NCBI GenBank assembly: GCA_030737875.1
Contig: CM060915.1
Coordinates: 633,766,786-633,830,785, forward strand
Length of the DNA: 64,000 nucleotides
Direction of reading: 5' to 3'
DNA from: Allium sativum
Taxonomy: Eukaryota; Streptophyta; Magnoliopsida; Asparagales; Amaryllidaceae
Of the stretch, positions 24,580 to 36,555 are shown one piece after another (position 1 is the first letter of the stretch; every line of letters starts with the position of its first letter). Both the position numbers and the translations under genes were made by a program. The notes under the pieces are model-generated. The model was not told where the DNA came from and ran no database searches. It saw only the letters and a program-made list of their open reading frames with translations.

Positions 24580-24795
24580 AAAGGGGTTTTGGCCACAAAC
24601 ACACAAAATGTCACAAGGGAATTTGGCCACAAACATGCATATTATCAAAAAGGGTTTGGCCATAAACATGCACAACTTAAAAGAGGGGATTGGCCACAAG
24701 CATGCATAATCTCATAAAGGATTTGGCCACAAACTTGCATGATAGCATAAGGGGTTTGGGTTCATAAACATGCATAAGCCTCAAAATCTTGCCTT
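24580..24795. repeat. ~45-base degenerate tandem repeat in LARD-1 LTR, about 6 copies
   Basis: Units contain GGGTTTGGCCACAAACATGC followed by ATA-rich linkers. The sister copy in the right LTR is at about 30890-31105. Confidence 0.75.
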
Positions 24796-25460
24796 AGCCA
24801 ATGTTTCACAAGTAAAGTGGTTCCTAAAGGTTCATGCTAGCATTTCATGCATAAAGATCCAAACTTGCAAGTTAAACTAGGTTATGCATAGCATGAGAGG
24901 CATGATTAAGTCACTCACATGGCCTAAGATCATAAATATGAACACAAGAGGCATGGTAAGGTTCATATAGGTTCGCATAATCATGTTTAGCCTCATTTTA
25001 TCCCATGTCATTATCAAAACTACCGTTTCCATCTAAAAGTAGCTAGAACTTACATAGTTAAGCCTAGGGAAAGAAGCATGAATCATCTTGGCTAAGAAAG
25101 GTGCCTCCTTTGTTGAAGAATCGTCATGAAACTAGCATAGCAATGTTGATTTGGCCTCTATTTGGTGTAGCAAGCTTGCATCTTTTGATTTGAACCCGAT
25201 TTGAATGCATAGGCTCTAGGGATTGGAGATGGAGGCCATGATCAAAATTGATTTTGGCAGCACTTAGTTGCTAGGTTTGATTTTTAGGGATTTAGGTTAG
25301 GTTTAGGGTCTTTTTATAGAGATTAGGATAGTTTTAGGCCCTTAGATTAACCCTAGGATAGATTAGGACCATCAGATCTCGGAAGCTTCCAGAACCAGCC
25401 CAAGAACAAGACCAGGTGAGACAAACAGGTGCGCCAGGCAAATTGCCCCGGCCACCCCCT

Positions 25461-25535
25461 GTCGACAGGCAAGTCGACAGGGCTGTCGACTTGGTCTGGG
25501 CCCAAGTCGACAAGCCTGTCGACAGCCCTGTCGAC
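25461..25535. repeat. Six GTCGAC sites at 12-base spacing in LARD-1 LTR
   Basis: GTCGAC starts at 25461, 25473, 25485, 25506, 25518 and 25530, i.e. two triplets of 12-base steps separated by 21. The right LTR has the same layout at 31771-31845, with the first site mutated to GTTGAC. Confidence 0.92.
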
Positions 25536-25792
25536 ATGGCCTAGGCGGGGAAACTTCCCGCCTAGCCCCAGATCTGATTTCCAAAACTGTTTCCGAAATT
25601 CAAATTTCCAGAAATCTTCTTTGGGCCTTAACCGGGTCATACGGACTCCGATTCTCGAAAACTCGGACTCTATTTCGCGTATTTTTCCGAGACGAACGCA
25701 ATGGCACAAACCGTTTCACTTGATTCAGATTTTAAAATTAAATTCTGCCTTGATTCTTGATTTAACGTGTTGTAAAAATTCGGGTTGTTACA

Positions 25793-25830
25793 TTCTCCCC
25801 ACCTTTTAGGATTTCGTCCCCGAAATCTCC
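25793..25830 (-). other. LARD-1 polypurine tract and conserved pol-end sequence
   Basis: On the minus strand it reads TTTCGGGGACGAAATCC then TAAAAGGTGGGGAGAA, abutting the LTR. Compare LARD-2 and LARD-3. The block is typical of the 3' end of Tekay-type Ty3/gypsy pol running into the polypurine tract. Confidence 0.85.
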
Positions 25831-26720
25831 AAGTTAGGAAGAACATATCCTACCATCCATCATCCATCTACTCAAAACATCATCCACAAGCAATCATTGT
25901 CCTTAGATGATTTCTAATGCTATATGAATATATGCAAAACGTGTGTGTACATGTTCCTTAGCTAATGCTAATGATCAGGCCTGAATAATCTTTCTAATGC
26001 AAAATATGTATAGTGCCATGAATCCAACATGTATGCAAATAGTCCTAGTCATATAGATACTATATGCGTGCACAATCATTCATTCATATGCAACAACCGC
26101 ATGATAACACATTCGATTTCATCCATAAACAAGAATAAATACTCGTGCATATGCAATATGAAATGTGACCGAGTCGAGCTAGTATCTAATATGTATTCGC
26201 GCATCCACGAGAAACCACTTGCAACCATTTGCAACCATATCAATCATAACATGTTTCAAATACGTGTTTACATCCATAGGGTTCTACCTAGGATTCCCTG
26301 AAACAGGGTCGAGAAGATAAACAAAACAAACTCCGTACGGGGTTTGTAACAGAGACAGGACCGAGAGGATATCCATAAAAGATAGCCTACAAGCAAGCTC
26401 AACAGAAAACAGGGATCAAGGATATACTCCCAAAAAGAGATATCATGCGCGTATCTAGTCTTTGACCATCAAAGTCGTCTTTTAACTTCGCGATTTTGTA
26501 GCTTCTTATTCCTGTTTTCATAACATGAGCTGGAACTCATTTCTTCGTCGCCTCTCGTTCCACTTGCACTTATCCTCCTTCTAGCATACTTGGCGCAAAC
26601 AGGACTACGTACTCATGATTCCACGCAAGCTTTCCAAAATTTCATTAGTGAATCCTGGACCTCGTACCACAAGGTATTCCACGTAGAAAAACTTTCCCTT
26701 GAAAGTAAACAGATGCCAAC
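25831..26720 (-). other. LARD-1 interior, 3' part (non-coding)
   Basis: No domain is recognised. The 90-codon frame at 26029-26301 on the plus strand is rich in His/Asn/Ile/Ser from A/T-rich DNA and resembles nothing known to me. Confidence 0.6.
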
Positions 26721-26724
26721 CAGG

Positions 26725-27179
26725 TTAAGCGCACTTACTAGGGTGATTTCCATCACCCATGCATAAGTGAAATAAATCATCCGTCTTATCGGCGAACACC
26801 ACTCGATCGGGCTTCAAATTTCCAATAAAGGTATCAAGGGATCCTAGGTAACTAATCATGACCGAACCCAAAAGGTTCCGCGAGACTTCGAGGGTATTAC
26901 CGAGGCTAGTCAAGAGTCTAACTACCCTCCTTCTAAAACCGAGAGTGGCACCCCTTACTGGATAACCCCTTCATCCTTAGAATCCATCCATAACTTATAA
27001 ACATAAGCATTACTTCCAAGCTCAACACTTGATATAGACATTCTCAAATCTAGACAAGCCATGAGTAAATGGACCGATCTTCCAATAGGACTTGAGATAA
27101 AAACGGGATCCTCTACTACGCTAGTACTAAGGTGCAGAGACTCAACTATCGAAGCGGACTTAAAAGATGCGGTGATCAA
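26725..27179 (-). pseudogene. Possible decayed Ty3/gypsy protease region in LARD-1
   Basis: Two minus-strand frames lie in consecutive order. The first (27179-26955) has SPIGRSVHLLMACLDLRMSI and a preceding Ser/Phe-rich start, recalling the stretch between the active-site region and the 'VILGMDWL' block of plant Ty3/gypsy aspartic proteases. The second (26913-26725) has RVVFADKTDDLFHL, recalling the segment just after that block. The catalytic Asp motif and the GMDWL block are not visible, and stops separate the two. The position, mid-interior on the coding strand, suits a gag-protease remnant. This is an inference from pattern memory and could be chance. Confidence 0.3.
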
Positions 27180-27719
27180 AACAAAGTCCCGACAGGATGA
27201 TAGAGAAGAAAAGCTAAACCTTTAACAAGATCGTTACCCTCCTTTTGAGGTACCCTAGAAATGAGAGCATACTATTGCTTTCCGAATGATCTTGTCCCTG
27301 TTCCATGATACTTAACTATCCGTCCCATTTCACCATGCCAAAGGTACTCTCTCGTCATGGGTTTCATTGTTCATCTTTCTCCCTCCTTTTAGGACTCAGC
27401 CATACCAACATGTTGCTTATCCCTAAGCTTGTATCTTTTTATGCATAACTCTGCAACGGTCTCTCGAGAACCACCTCCATCGTACGGGAAACACTTACGC
27501 AGCTAGAAAGACTAGTCGCAGTCAAAACCACTGTGACTACAGATGGAGGAAAGAAAGTAAAAGAGATTCAATCAAGGAAACAAGGATAATGCTAATGGCC
27601 TTTGGGGAATAGCCTTTTTCTTTTTAAAAGAAAATTTTCTCGAAAAATGCTTCTTTGTAAACGGTTTTTCAAATAATTTTCAGAAGGTCTTTAAAACTTT
27701 TGCCCAGTCTAGTAACCTT
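27180..27719 (-). other. LARD-1 interior, 5' part (non-coding)
   Basis: Untranslated leader-like sequence between the primer site and the possible protease relict. No start codon with a convincing gag frame is seen. Confidence 0.6.
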
Positions 27720-27721
27720 CT

Positions 27722-27733
27722 GCTCTGATACCA
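27722..27733 (-). other. LARD-1 primer-binding site
   Basis: The minus strand reads TGGTATCAGAGC, the plant initiator-Met-tRNA primer site, two bases from the LTR edge at 27736. Confidence 0.95.
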
Positions 27734-27735
27734 AA

Positions 27736-30700
27736 TGTAACACCCCGCCTCCGCTAGGGTCACTCGCAAAGGAATGCACTAGCTTTAGAGGGGCATTATT
27801 GGTAAACATGCACAGAAATATCACAAGACAGAACATATATAAATAGCGGAAGTAAAATCAAACTTTCATAACATGAATAAATAAGGTCTAAAGCCTTTTA
27901 CATCAGAGTACATCAAAACCTGTCTTGCAATAGTAAAGAAGCATAAAGACTTTTTAATAAATTATTCCCCAAGTAAAACAGTAAAGTAGCCATAGCCAAG
28001 AGAAGTCCAAGCCATCCATGATGACCTTCAAGCAGAAGAAGTCCGAACTAAACAGCATTGTTTCCTCCCTGAAACCTGGGGGGGAAACGGAAGAAAAGAG
28101 GCGAAACAAAACGGGTCAGTCAAAAAGACTGAGTAAGTCCTATCTACTTCCAGTATAAAAACAGGTAAAGGTAACATGACATGCATAAACTGAAAGTAAA
28201 CATAAGGATAACTACAAGATAGATAAACCAGGGTAGCCGGTTGAACTACTGCGGCAAGGTAAACTAAGGTATCATGATAAACTACGGTGTTATGATAAGT
28301 CAAGTCATCACATCGTCAGATTTCTATCGAGTACATTATCCCAAGGTATCTATCCCGTCTAACATCCCACGGTATCTATTATGTATATTCTTCCTAGTTC
28401 TAACATGTATATTTGCTCTGCACCTCTCGTACTAGTATCCCTACCCGCGTCATGTGTTAACCATGAATGTCCCGTGCTCAAAGTCGTGTAATGGTCCATG
28501 TCAACCTAATATCGCATATATAGGTTACTCAAATCATATGTTTCTTTCCATGTATATAAGTTCAGTCCTTTGCCGTACCTCGTACGGGCTTCCTCATGTC
28601 GTATTATCCTTGAAATCGTTTGGACTGTCACCCTTGTTCTAGCTAGGCTCTTCCATATGAATCATCGTTTGAACTACTAGGACTTACGCCACCTAGCACC
28701 ACTAGGGATTACGCTTACCTATCGCATGCTTCCGTATTTCGGTTTGGGTTAAGCCACCTAGGCCACTAGGGATTACGCTAACCCTCAACCGCGCCCTTTT
28801 TCCCACGCATTCATCGTGAATCGTTTTTCTATAACTGTATGCACATGTATCACATCGTGCCATCCGAGTCCTGTCACAGGGCAAAGCAAGAAATACAGGA
28901 CTCGGTCGGGAGCTTTAGATTTATCTGCCGATGCAGATACTAAGGTCTGCTTTTCTACACGTGGCTATGGTCCCACGAGACCCCTCCCTCAACTAGTGAA
29001 AGGCAACACAAGAGAAAATCTTGCATGAGAACTACACTCCGGCCAGCCCACATCCTACGGCCTACCTCACCCATAATTAGATAGCAATTATGGTCTGTTG
29101 GGTGTTCCCTGCCCTTCCGCACGTACACGCTTGACTCAAGATGGTAGATGATCGACGAACTTGCTATCTCGGGCACCTTATGTATTCGTCGACTCACTGC
29201 TATCCACCCCAGTCTTTAGGTCGCTCGCATAGCAACCAAGGCATATTCTTGGTTCTTCTAACGCAGACCTTAACCTCTTGTGAGCCCAGGATGATCATCT
29301 GCGACCTCACAGAGGGATACCAAGAATATCCTCGCGTTCCCCGAAGTCGCTGCTTCGTTACCCAGTTCGCTGGAGCCTTTATCTAAATCAGATAGCCTGC
29401 TCCTACACGTATACTTAAACGATGACCTACCGTATCGGGTTACTCATCTATCTAAGAGGTGGTCCAAATTTCCTTGACTAAGAATTATTACTTAGTTTCT
29501 TTTAACTAAGGTTTACCACTTAGCCTTATCTCCATAATCCTTGTTAACTATGGTTATTTACCTAGTCCTCCGAATTAGGGTTTATCTAATGGGTTAAGTG
29601 TCACTTAAGTTCATAACTTAGCTCGTCTACAAACCATGTCAAAATTGGCTAAGTATCCAAGTCCAAGACTTAACCCTACAAACCATGTGTCAAGTTGGCT
29701 AAGTATATTAAGCAATCCATAACTTAACCTCGTCTAATTTATCATTTTAGATTGATTAATTATATAAATTAACTTGACCTTGTCAAATTACCGAGTCAAA
29801 TCGGTCAAGCGTATTCAAACGATTCGTGACTTAGCCTTATCATGTTTTCACGTTAGATTGGTTAAGTATAGGTTAACTTAACCTCATCAAATTAACGGGT
29901 TAGATTGGTTAAGTATAGGTCACTTAACCTCATCAAATCATCGTGTTAAATTAGTTAAGTGTTTAACTTAACCCCATCCGATTTCCATGTTTAGATTAGT
30001 TAAGTCTAATCTTAACCTCATCCATTAACTGTATTATACGGTTAAGTGTCATTAAGAAAATTTACTTAACCTTATCAAGTTATCGTGTTGGATTGATTAA
30101 GTGTTGGTTAACTTAATCCCGTCCCCTCGTCGTATAAAAATGGTCAAGTGTCGTTAGGCAAATCAAGTTACTTAACCTACCCAACCCTGTCATGTTTTGT
30201 TAAGTGTCATTAGCCCAATCAAATTACTTAACCCGTTTGTCCATGTCATATTTGGTTAAGCCTCATTAATCAAATTAACTTAACCCTATTATGTGGCATT
30301 AATTATTTAATGCACCCCAACCTCTCACATTAGACTTTGTTGTGGTTACTAGTTAAGCCGGGCGGGTCCGGGTAGATTTACACCACAACTTGGTCTAACC
30401 TCGGGTTCAAGCACAACATGACCAACTTCTCACATTGAGTCCTATTGTTTGCAACTACTAGTTAGGCTGGTCGGTTCCGGGTAGTTTTACGTTGCAAACT
30501 CAACCCAACCTCGAGTTGGCCACTTTCATGTTTAGTCTAGTGTCATGTTCATAGTCAAGTTTTCAAGCAATTGGGTAGACCTAACATAATAGGTAAATTC
30601 CCAATGGGTAGACCTAACTTAATAGGTAAATTCCCAAGCTTATGTTTTTATGCATACTTACATGTCAACTTCCATGTTATATTTAATGTTACATGTTGTC

Positions 30701-32102
30701 ATGTTATACCCATTTAACCCAAATCATGTTTCACATCATATTTTTATGAAACTTCAAGTTAAGTTTTTCATGTATATTCATGCTCGTCTAACCTAACCCC
30801 AAAACGTGTTTCCAACGTAAGTATAGACGAGTCAACATAATAGGAATACTATGACTACAAATTGGCCTCGATCATGCATAGTGTTTTACAAAGGGGTTTT
30901 GGCCACAAACACACAAAATGTCACAAGGGAATTTGGCCACAAACATGCATATTATCAAAAAGGGTTTGGCCATAAACATGCACAACTTAAAAGAGGGGAT
31001 TGGCCACAAGCATGCATAATCTCATAAAGGATTTGGCCACAAACTTGCATGATAGCATAAGGGGTTTGGGTTCATAAACATGCATAAGCCTCAAAATCTT
31101 GCCTTAGCCAATGTTTCACAAGTAAAGTGGTTCCTAAAGGTTCATGCTAGCATTTCATGCATAAAGATCCAAACTTGCAAGTTAAACTAGGTTATGCATA
31201 GCATGAGAGGCATGATTAAGTCACTCACATGGCCTAAGATCATAAATATGAACACAAGAGGCATGGTAAGGTTCATATAGGTTCGCATAATCATGTTTAG
31301 CCTCATTTTATCCCATGTCATTATCAAAACTACCGTTTCCATCTAAAAGTAGCTAGAACTTACATAGTTAAGCCTAGGGAAAGAAGCATGAATCATCTTG
31401 GCTAAGAAAGGTGCCTCCTTTGTTGAAGAATCGTCATGAAACTCGCATAGCAATGTTGATTTGGCCTCTATTTGGTGTAGCAAGCTTGCATCTTTTGATT
31501 TGAACCCGATTTGAATGCATAGGCTCTAGGGATTGGAGATGGAGGCCATGATCAAAATTGATTTTGGCAGCACTTAGTTGCTAGGTTTGATTTTTAGGGA
31601 TTTAGGTTAGGTTTAGGGTCTTTTTATAGAGATTAGGATAGTTTTAGGCCCTTAGATTAACCCTAGGATAGATCAGGACCATCAGATCTCGGAAGCTTCC
31701 AGAACCAGCCCAAGAACAAGACTAGGTGAGACAAACAGGTGCGCCAGGCAAATTGCCCCGGCCACCCCCTGTTGACAGGCAAGTCGACAGGGCTGTCGAC
31801 TTGGTCTGGGCCCAAGTCGACAGGCCTGTCGACAGCCCTGTCGACATGGCCTAGGCGGGGAAACTTCCCGCCTAGCCCCAGATCTGATTTCCAAAACTGT
31901 TTCCGAAATTCAAATTTCCAGAAATCTTCTTTGGGCCTTAACCGGGTCATACGGACTCCGATTCTCGAAAACTCGGACTCTATTTCGCGTATTTTTCCGA
32001 GACGAACGCAATGGCACAGACCGTTTCACTTGATTCAGAATTTAAAATTAAATTCTGCCTTGATTCTTGATTTAACGTGTTGTAAAAATTCGGGTTGTTA
32101 CA
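27736..32102 (-). repeat. LARD-1 5' LTR (right copy, 4367 bp)
   Basis: A nearly identical copy of 21424-25792, with scattered single-base differences and a shorter G run near 28078. It is followed by the TGTTG duplication. Confidence 0.94.
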
Positions 32103-35100
32103 TGTTGATGATATTTATGTGTTGAAACTATTTATGTGTTGAGTAAAATATTTTAACAATAAAATATACATCTTTATCATATTTAAAATTAGAAACTACT
32201 TTACGGTGGAGTCTGATTTAAAAATCAAACGATAGATACCATAATTTAATAAAATATATTACATAACAAAAATAGTCGTGTGTTGACAGTACTCATGTGT
32301 TGAGATTGGTCGTGTGTTGAAAGAAATATAGATTCATGTATTGAATGGAGTAAATATTCATTTGTTGAATAGAATAACGAATTTATTGAAATATATAAAG
32401 CCGTGTTGATTAGAGTTGCGCTATTTTAACGTGAACGATATTTATATCGATTATATTCGTTTTTATAATGAATATAGAAAAGGTAGTGATTTCAAAATAT
32501 AACGTTTCGAAAATATCATCATTTATATAGTAATGATATGAAATATTCAATTTTGATTTGAAATTGAATATAGAGTTGAAATGATCTTGAAAACGAATTT
32601 AAAACGATTTATAAAATACGTTTTAAAAGGAAATCGACGAAATATATATATAATATATATATACATATATTATACATATAATGGCCTGAATAGAATGCGC
32701 CGCGCAGCGGCAGTTCGTGAATTTCGACCATTGACTTCGAATTGACATTACGGGAGATCCGTCCGTCGGATTCTCCTAAAACCGGAACTTTTGGGTTCGT
32801 ATCGAAAAGAGCTTTCCAATGAATATTAGAAATTTGAAATCTAATGGTTGGATTTGGAATTATGTCCAAAACAAATTTGGAAAAGGTCGTTGTAAGTGCA
32901 GTTCAATGGCCGTTGATGGAAATCGACTGTACGGGCCTTGATAAAATTATTAAAAATATAAATAATTTGTGCAAAATCATAATATATGAATTAGAAAGAA
33001 CTGGGATGAAAAATACCACATTTGAAAAGATAAAAATAGATTTTTATCGAAATGAACTAGTTTTGAACTAGAATTAAAATCAATTTATTTTTGAAATAAA
33101 TAAATTGAATTTGAATTGGTTTTGAAAATAACCAGAATTTCCAATATATATAAAGTGGAAGTGGATTTGAATCGAAATTGTCTTTGGAATATTTCGATGT
33201 TGGATTCCGTGATTATACAGATATTGTTATGGGAATTTGAAAGATATATTTATATCGTTATTTCCAATACGATATTTGTTGGTTTCAGAATTTGATATTG
33301 AATATAAACCGGTATATTTTCTATTCAGAGCCTTGTATTTAATATCAAATGTGATTTGGGTTTGTCGTGAATCGTGTTTTATGTGACATTGGTTCTTTAA
33401 TCCAATTAAAGACAAAATATTGATTTTTGAGAAGATTAAAACTAAGTGGAGTTTTAATGAATCTGTAATCAAATTGAAATGTGAATTGATAATTTAAATT
33501 ATCAAAATTGGAAAATGATCGAGAATGGAGTATCACCAGTTTTGCTCCAAAGCGATAGTTAAATCTTTAATTAGATTTGAACGTGAAATGGTAATTAACT
33601 TTACCGATAACACCGTGGTGTTAGATATGGAGTATTACCAGTTTTGCTCCATGGGATGAATAGGTTGGGATTGGGAAGTAAAATAAACAATTACTTCGGT
33701 GTGGTTCGCTAATCCCGACTAGTTTGGAAAACCATAATATGGTTTGAAATGATATCCAAGGGAAGATTAAAGAATAAATATAGAAGAATTTATCTTTGAT
33801 AAAATTAATGGGAACCTATTCCCTAAGAATGTGATTTTGTGAATAAAAGAATATTCTGAATTGGAATGAGGCGTTTGTTGTGTTTGTGTAACATTTGTTT
33901 ATCGTATACGTGGGTTATTCAGAAAGACCGGGTTTATACCCATTCTGAATAACCGATTCGATGAGATGTCGAAGATGAAGACGGTGGTTAAAGACCGAAA
34001 GTCTTCACATCTATAGGGTGATTACTGATGATCTCGATTGGGCTGTACACCCAAGATGAGGGAATCAGTTGGTGATCGTCTAGACGTACTTGGAGATCGA
34101 TGGATATGCGAGGAAAGTGCCTCCGATTTCGTTCAGACCCAAAACGAACTTGTAAATGGATTGTGTGTCTGACATTGGATTTTATTCTATGTTGATTGAT
34201 GTTTATTAAATATACATCTGTTTGGCGGCGGAGAATTTATTCTCTTGCTTAACTCCCTTCTCTGAGACGTACGAGCTCAGAGGTTGTATATCGATGGACA
34301 TCAGTCGCATGGATTGAATTGCCTATGTGGCATGCCTAAGTGGCAAATGATCAAGGCTTTTGTTGAAAAGCAAAGTCTTGTGGTTGATGATTAAAGCACG
34401 GCCTGTGTGGCGCAACTTTGTGTATAACGTGAATTCGCGAGCCTCACATCTCGGTATGAGTAAAAAACGGGATAGTGGCTACAGGGAGAGCACGATGTTT
34501 CTTTCTAGCTATGGTGGTGTCAGTGACCTACCAGCCCTGACATTTATATACTTTTCACCTGTGTGTTTGTTGGATACGAGGCGCCTCGGATATGGGTCTG
34601 TAAGGACCGGGAAACGTGTGTTCAGGAATTGCCAATCCTCAAAAGTAAGAGAGGACCGGCCCTGAAGATCCAAGGATTGCTGTGTGCGGTCCTGAGACAT
34701 TTGCTAGTGTGTCTCGAACGGAGAGGAGCTTGCCCCTTACCTCGACTCATGACGGAAATCCAATTTCCAATACGTGTATTTCGGTTTTATTTGTAGAGCC
34801 TAGTATGGCGAAATAGTGGGATGGGGCACTCATGCCGTCTATGATTTATATTTATGATTGAAACTGTTTTGACACTATACACTTATAATAGTATCAAATA
34901 ATGTGTTTTTAACGTATCAAGCATGCTTTGGCTATTATAAGGTAAAAACCCTATCCTCCGGCTTGCGTTGCATTGTGTGATGGGACCTGGATCTTATAAT
35001 AGCTTCATTTTTCTTTATTTAGCATTGCGCTGTTTGTTTTATGCACTGGTATTCTTGAGAGGAAACCCGTTCCGTGTTATACGGCGTGGTCCCTTGATTT

Positions 35101-35532
35101 ACCGAACTTTAAAATAAAGATTAATAACTGTTTTAGTCCTCACACCAGTCCCATGACTGTCCTGGAGTTTATTTTTTTAACCTAAACTCTGGGTGCATTT
35201 ATTTTCGACATGGGCATCTAGTAGTTTTGGTTTTGCATATTTATATTCACAGGATCCTGATTTACAGCTGGAACGATGCTCGGAAAGCTATGTATCCGTG
35301 AATTACTTCTACTTGTGTTTTGTATTGTTTTTCCGCTGTGATGTATTTAAATGTAATTTATTGTAATCTCTGATATTTATCGAATGTAATTTATTCAATT
35401 ATACTTTGTAAATTCTTGTGTTTGATGGAATTGTTGTAATAACCATGAAATGTTCTTCCGTCTGCATTCCGTTGTGTGTTATCCTCAACGCAATCCGTGC
35501 TCTCCTTACTGGGGAAGTTGAGGTTCCTTACA
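32103..35532 (+). repeat. LARD-2 5' LTR, second segment
   Basis: Resumes after LARD-1 exactly where 39235 continues in the sister LTR. It carries the second module (about 32705-33065), the empty site of the copia insertion (CACCC at 34048-34052), the palindrome CGAGGCGCCTCG (34577-34588) and a tail with TTACCGAAC and an AATAAAGAT-type poly(A) signal near 35112. It ends GGTTCCTTACA at 35532. Confidence 0.93.
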
Positions 35533-35533
35533 G

Positions 35534-35545
35534 TGGTATCAGAGC
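35534..35545 (+). other. LARD-2 primer-binding site
   Basis: TGGTATCAGAGC, one base after the 5' LTR end: the plant initiator-Met-tRNA primer site. Confidence 0.95.
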
Positions 35546-36523
35546 TTTGGTTTACAGAGCTCGAGAACAAGACACATTAGAACCGAACGAAAGAATTCAT
35601 CAGATATTGGATTAGTAATATCCAATTAGAATGACTCATTAGAGATAGGATCAGTAGTATCCTAGAGCGAATGTGAAGAGTATATTTTTAAATGAAAACA
35701 ATTTTTATTTTGAAATTTTAAACCATTTCATACATGGTTGAATATTATTTATATTGAATTTGGACAATCCAATATATAAAGATTTTGCATATACGCGTCA
35801 TGAACGTATATTCGAAGTTTTGATATACTGGATAGATATAGAATCACACTCTAGTCGCTCGGAGATGATTTTGATGATGGAGCTCCATCACCAATATTTA
35901 TGTTCGTGTTTCGAAGGTGTGATATCTATATATTTCCATTAGACTGGTTTGAGAACCAAAATATAGCTAGAATACATTGTTGTGATTTGACATCAAAAAC
36001 ATGATTTTCTGTATATATCAAAATTATGAATTTGGAATTCTAATTCACTAATTGATTGATGGTTGTGTTGTTTGTCTATTTGTTTGAAATTTTGAACCAT
36101 TTAGCCTAATTGAATCGAATATTGAATTGTATTGAAAATTGGTCGCATTTGCTTACATATACATGTACTTACATTGAACAGGTCATGGCAAGGAGGCTAG
36201 AGCAGAAGAATAAAATTTGTTTGCCCGACAAATAGGTACATGTTTACCATAATTTCCTGTTTTGTTTGGGTGATGATGATTTTATGAGCCGATTGGCTAG
36301 CCGCTTGGCTTTTTCTTTTTGAGATCAGAAGGCCTGTATGGCAATTTCAGGATTTTCCCGGTGCTCCCGGTGCAGGGGAGGTTATGGCGAAAATTTAGGG
36401 TGTTAGCCAAATTTTTGAAAATTTTGAAAAGTTCTTAGAAACTGAAAAAATGAAGAACTTAAGCCGTAATGAAAATAATGAAAGTTGAGTTGATTAGTAA
36501 AACAACTTTCGGCTTCGCTCCTT
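35546..36523 (+). other. LARD-2 interior (non-coding)
   Basis: About 1 kb without a domain. A 16-codon frame starting ATGGCAAGGAGG at 36184 may be a vestigial gag start but ends at once. TGCCCGACAAATAGGTA (36222-36238) is shared exactly with LARD-3. The region 36290-36450 (GCCGCTTGGCTTTTTCTTTT and beyond) has relatives at 60150-60320 and on the minus strand at 17690-17830. Confidence 0.75.
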
Positions 36524-36555
36524 TTCGGGGATGAAAAGTTTTAAGTGGGGGAGAT
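36524..36555 (+). other. LARD-2 polypurine tract and conserved pol-end sequence
   Basis: TTTTCGGGGATGAAAAG then TTTTAAGTGGGGGAGAT, ending against the 3' LTR head. Confidence 0.9.

Larger units (their letters stand above)
21424..25792 (-). repeat. LARD-1 3' LTR (left copy, 4369 bp)
   Basis: It contains, from left to right, a C/G-mixed block (21430-23100), a CTTAACC/GGTTAAG-rich minisatellite-like stretch (about 23160-23990), a 33-base tandem duplicate (about 24266-24328), a GGCCACAAACATGCAT repeat cluster (about 24585-24790) and the GTCGAC cluster (25461-25535). Reading frames such as 25353-25709 and 25429-25809 cross the GTCGAC cluster and have Gly/Arg/Ser/Thr-rich repeat composition. I do not treat them as genes. 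Confidence 0.94.
21424..32102 (-). mobile_element. LARD-1: young large retrotransposon derivative inside LARD-2's 5' LTR
   Basis: It has two 4.37 kb LTRs (21424-25792 and 27736-32102) around a 1943-bp interior, flanked by TGTTG. The primer-binding site (27722-27733, minus strand) and polypurine tract (25793-25812) set the orientation as minus. I count about 17 substitutions and a short G-run length change between the LTRs, roughly 0.4%, so the insertion is recent. The LTR termini form an extended inverted repeat, TGTAACACCCCG / TGTAACAACCCG. The interior has no intact gene, only a possible decayed protease. It is non-autonomous. Confidence 0.94.

Noticed and set aside
25353..25809. Overlapping 118-126 residue frames on both strands at the LARD-1 LTR edge, repeated near 31663-32125
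   Set aside because: They run through the GTCGAC cluster, have low-complexity STGLST-type composition and extend across the LTR edge into unrelated DNA.
21424..32102. The 4.37 kb direct duplicates read as a segmental or tandem gene duplication
   Set aside because: Target duplication, primer site, polypurine tract and the empty site in the sister LTR show that they are LTRs of one element.
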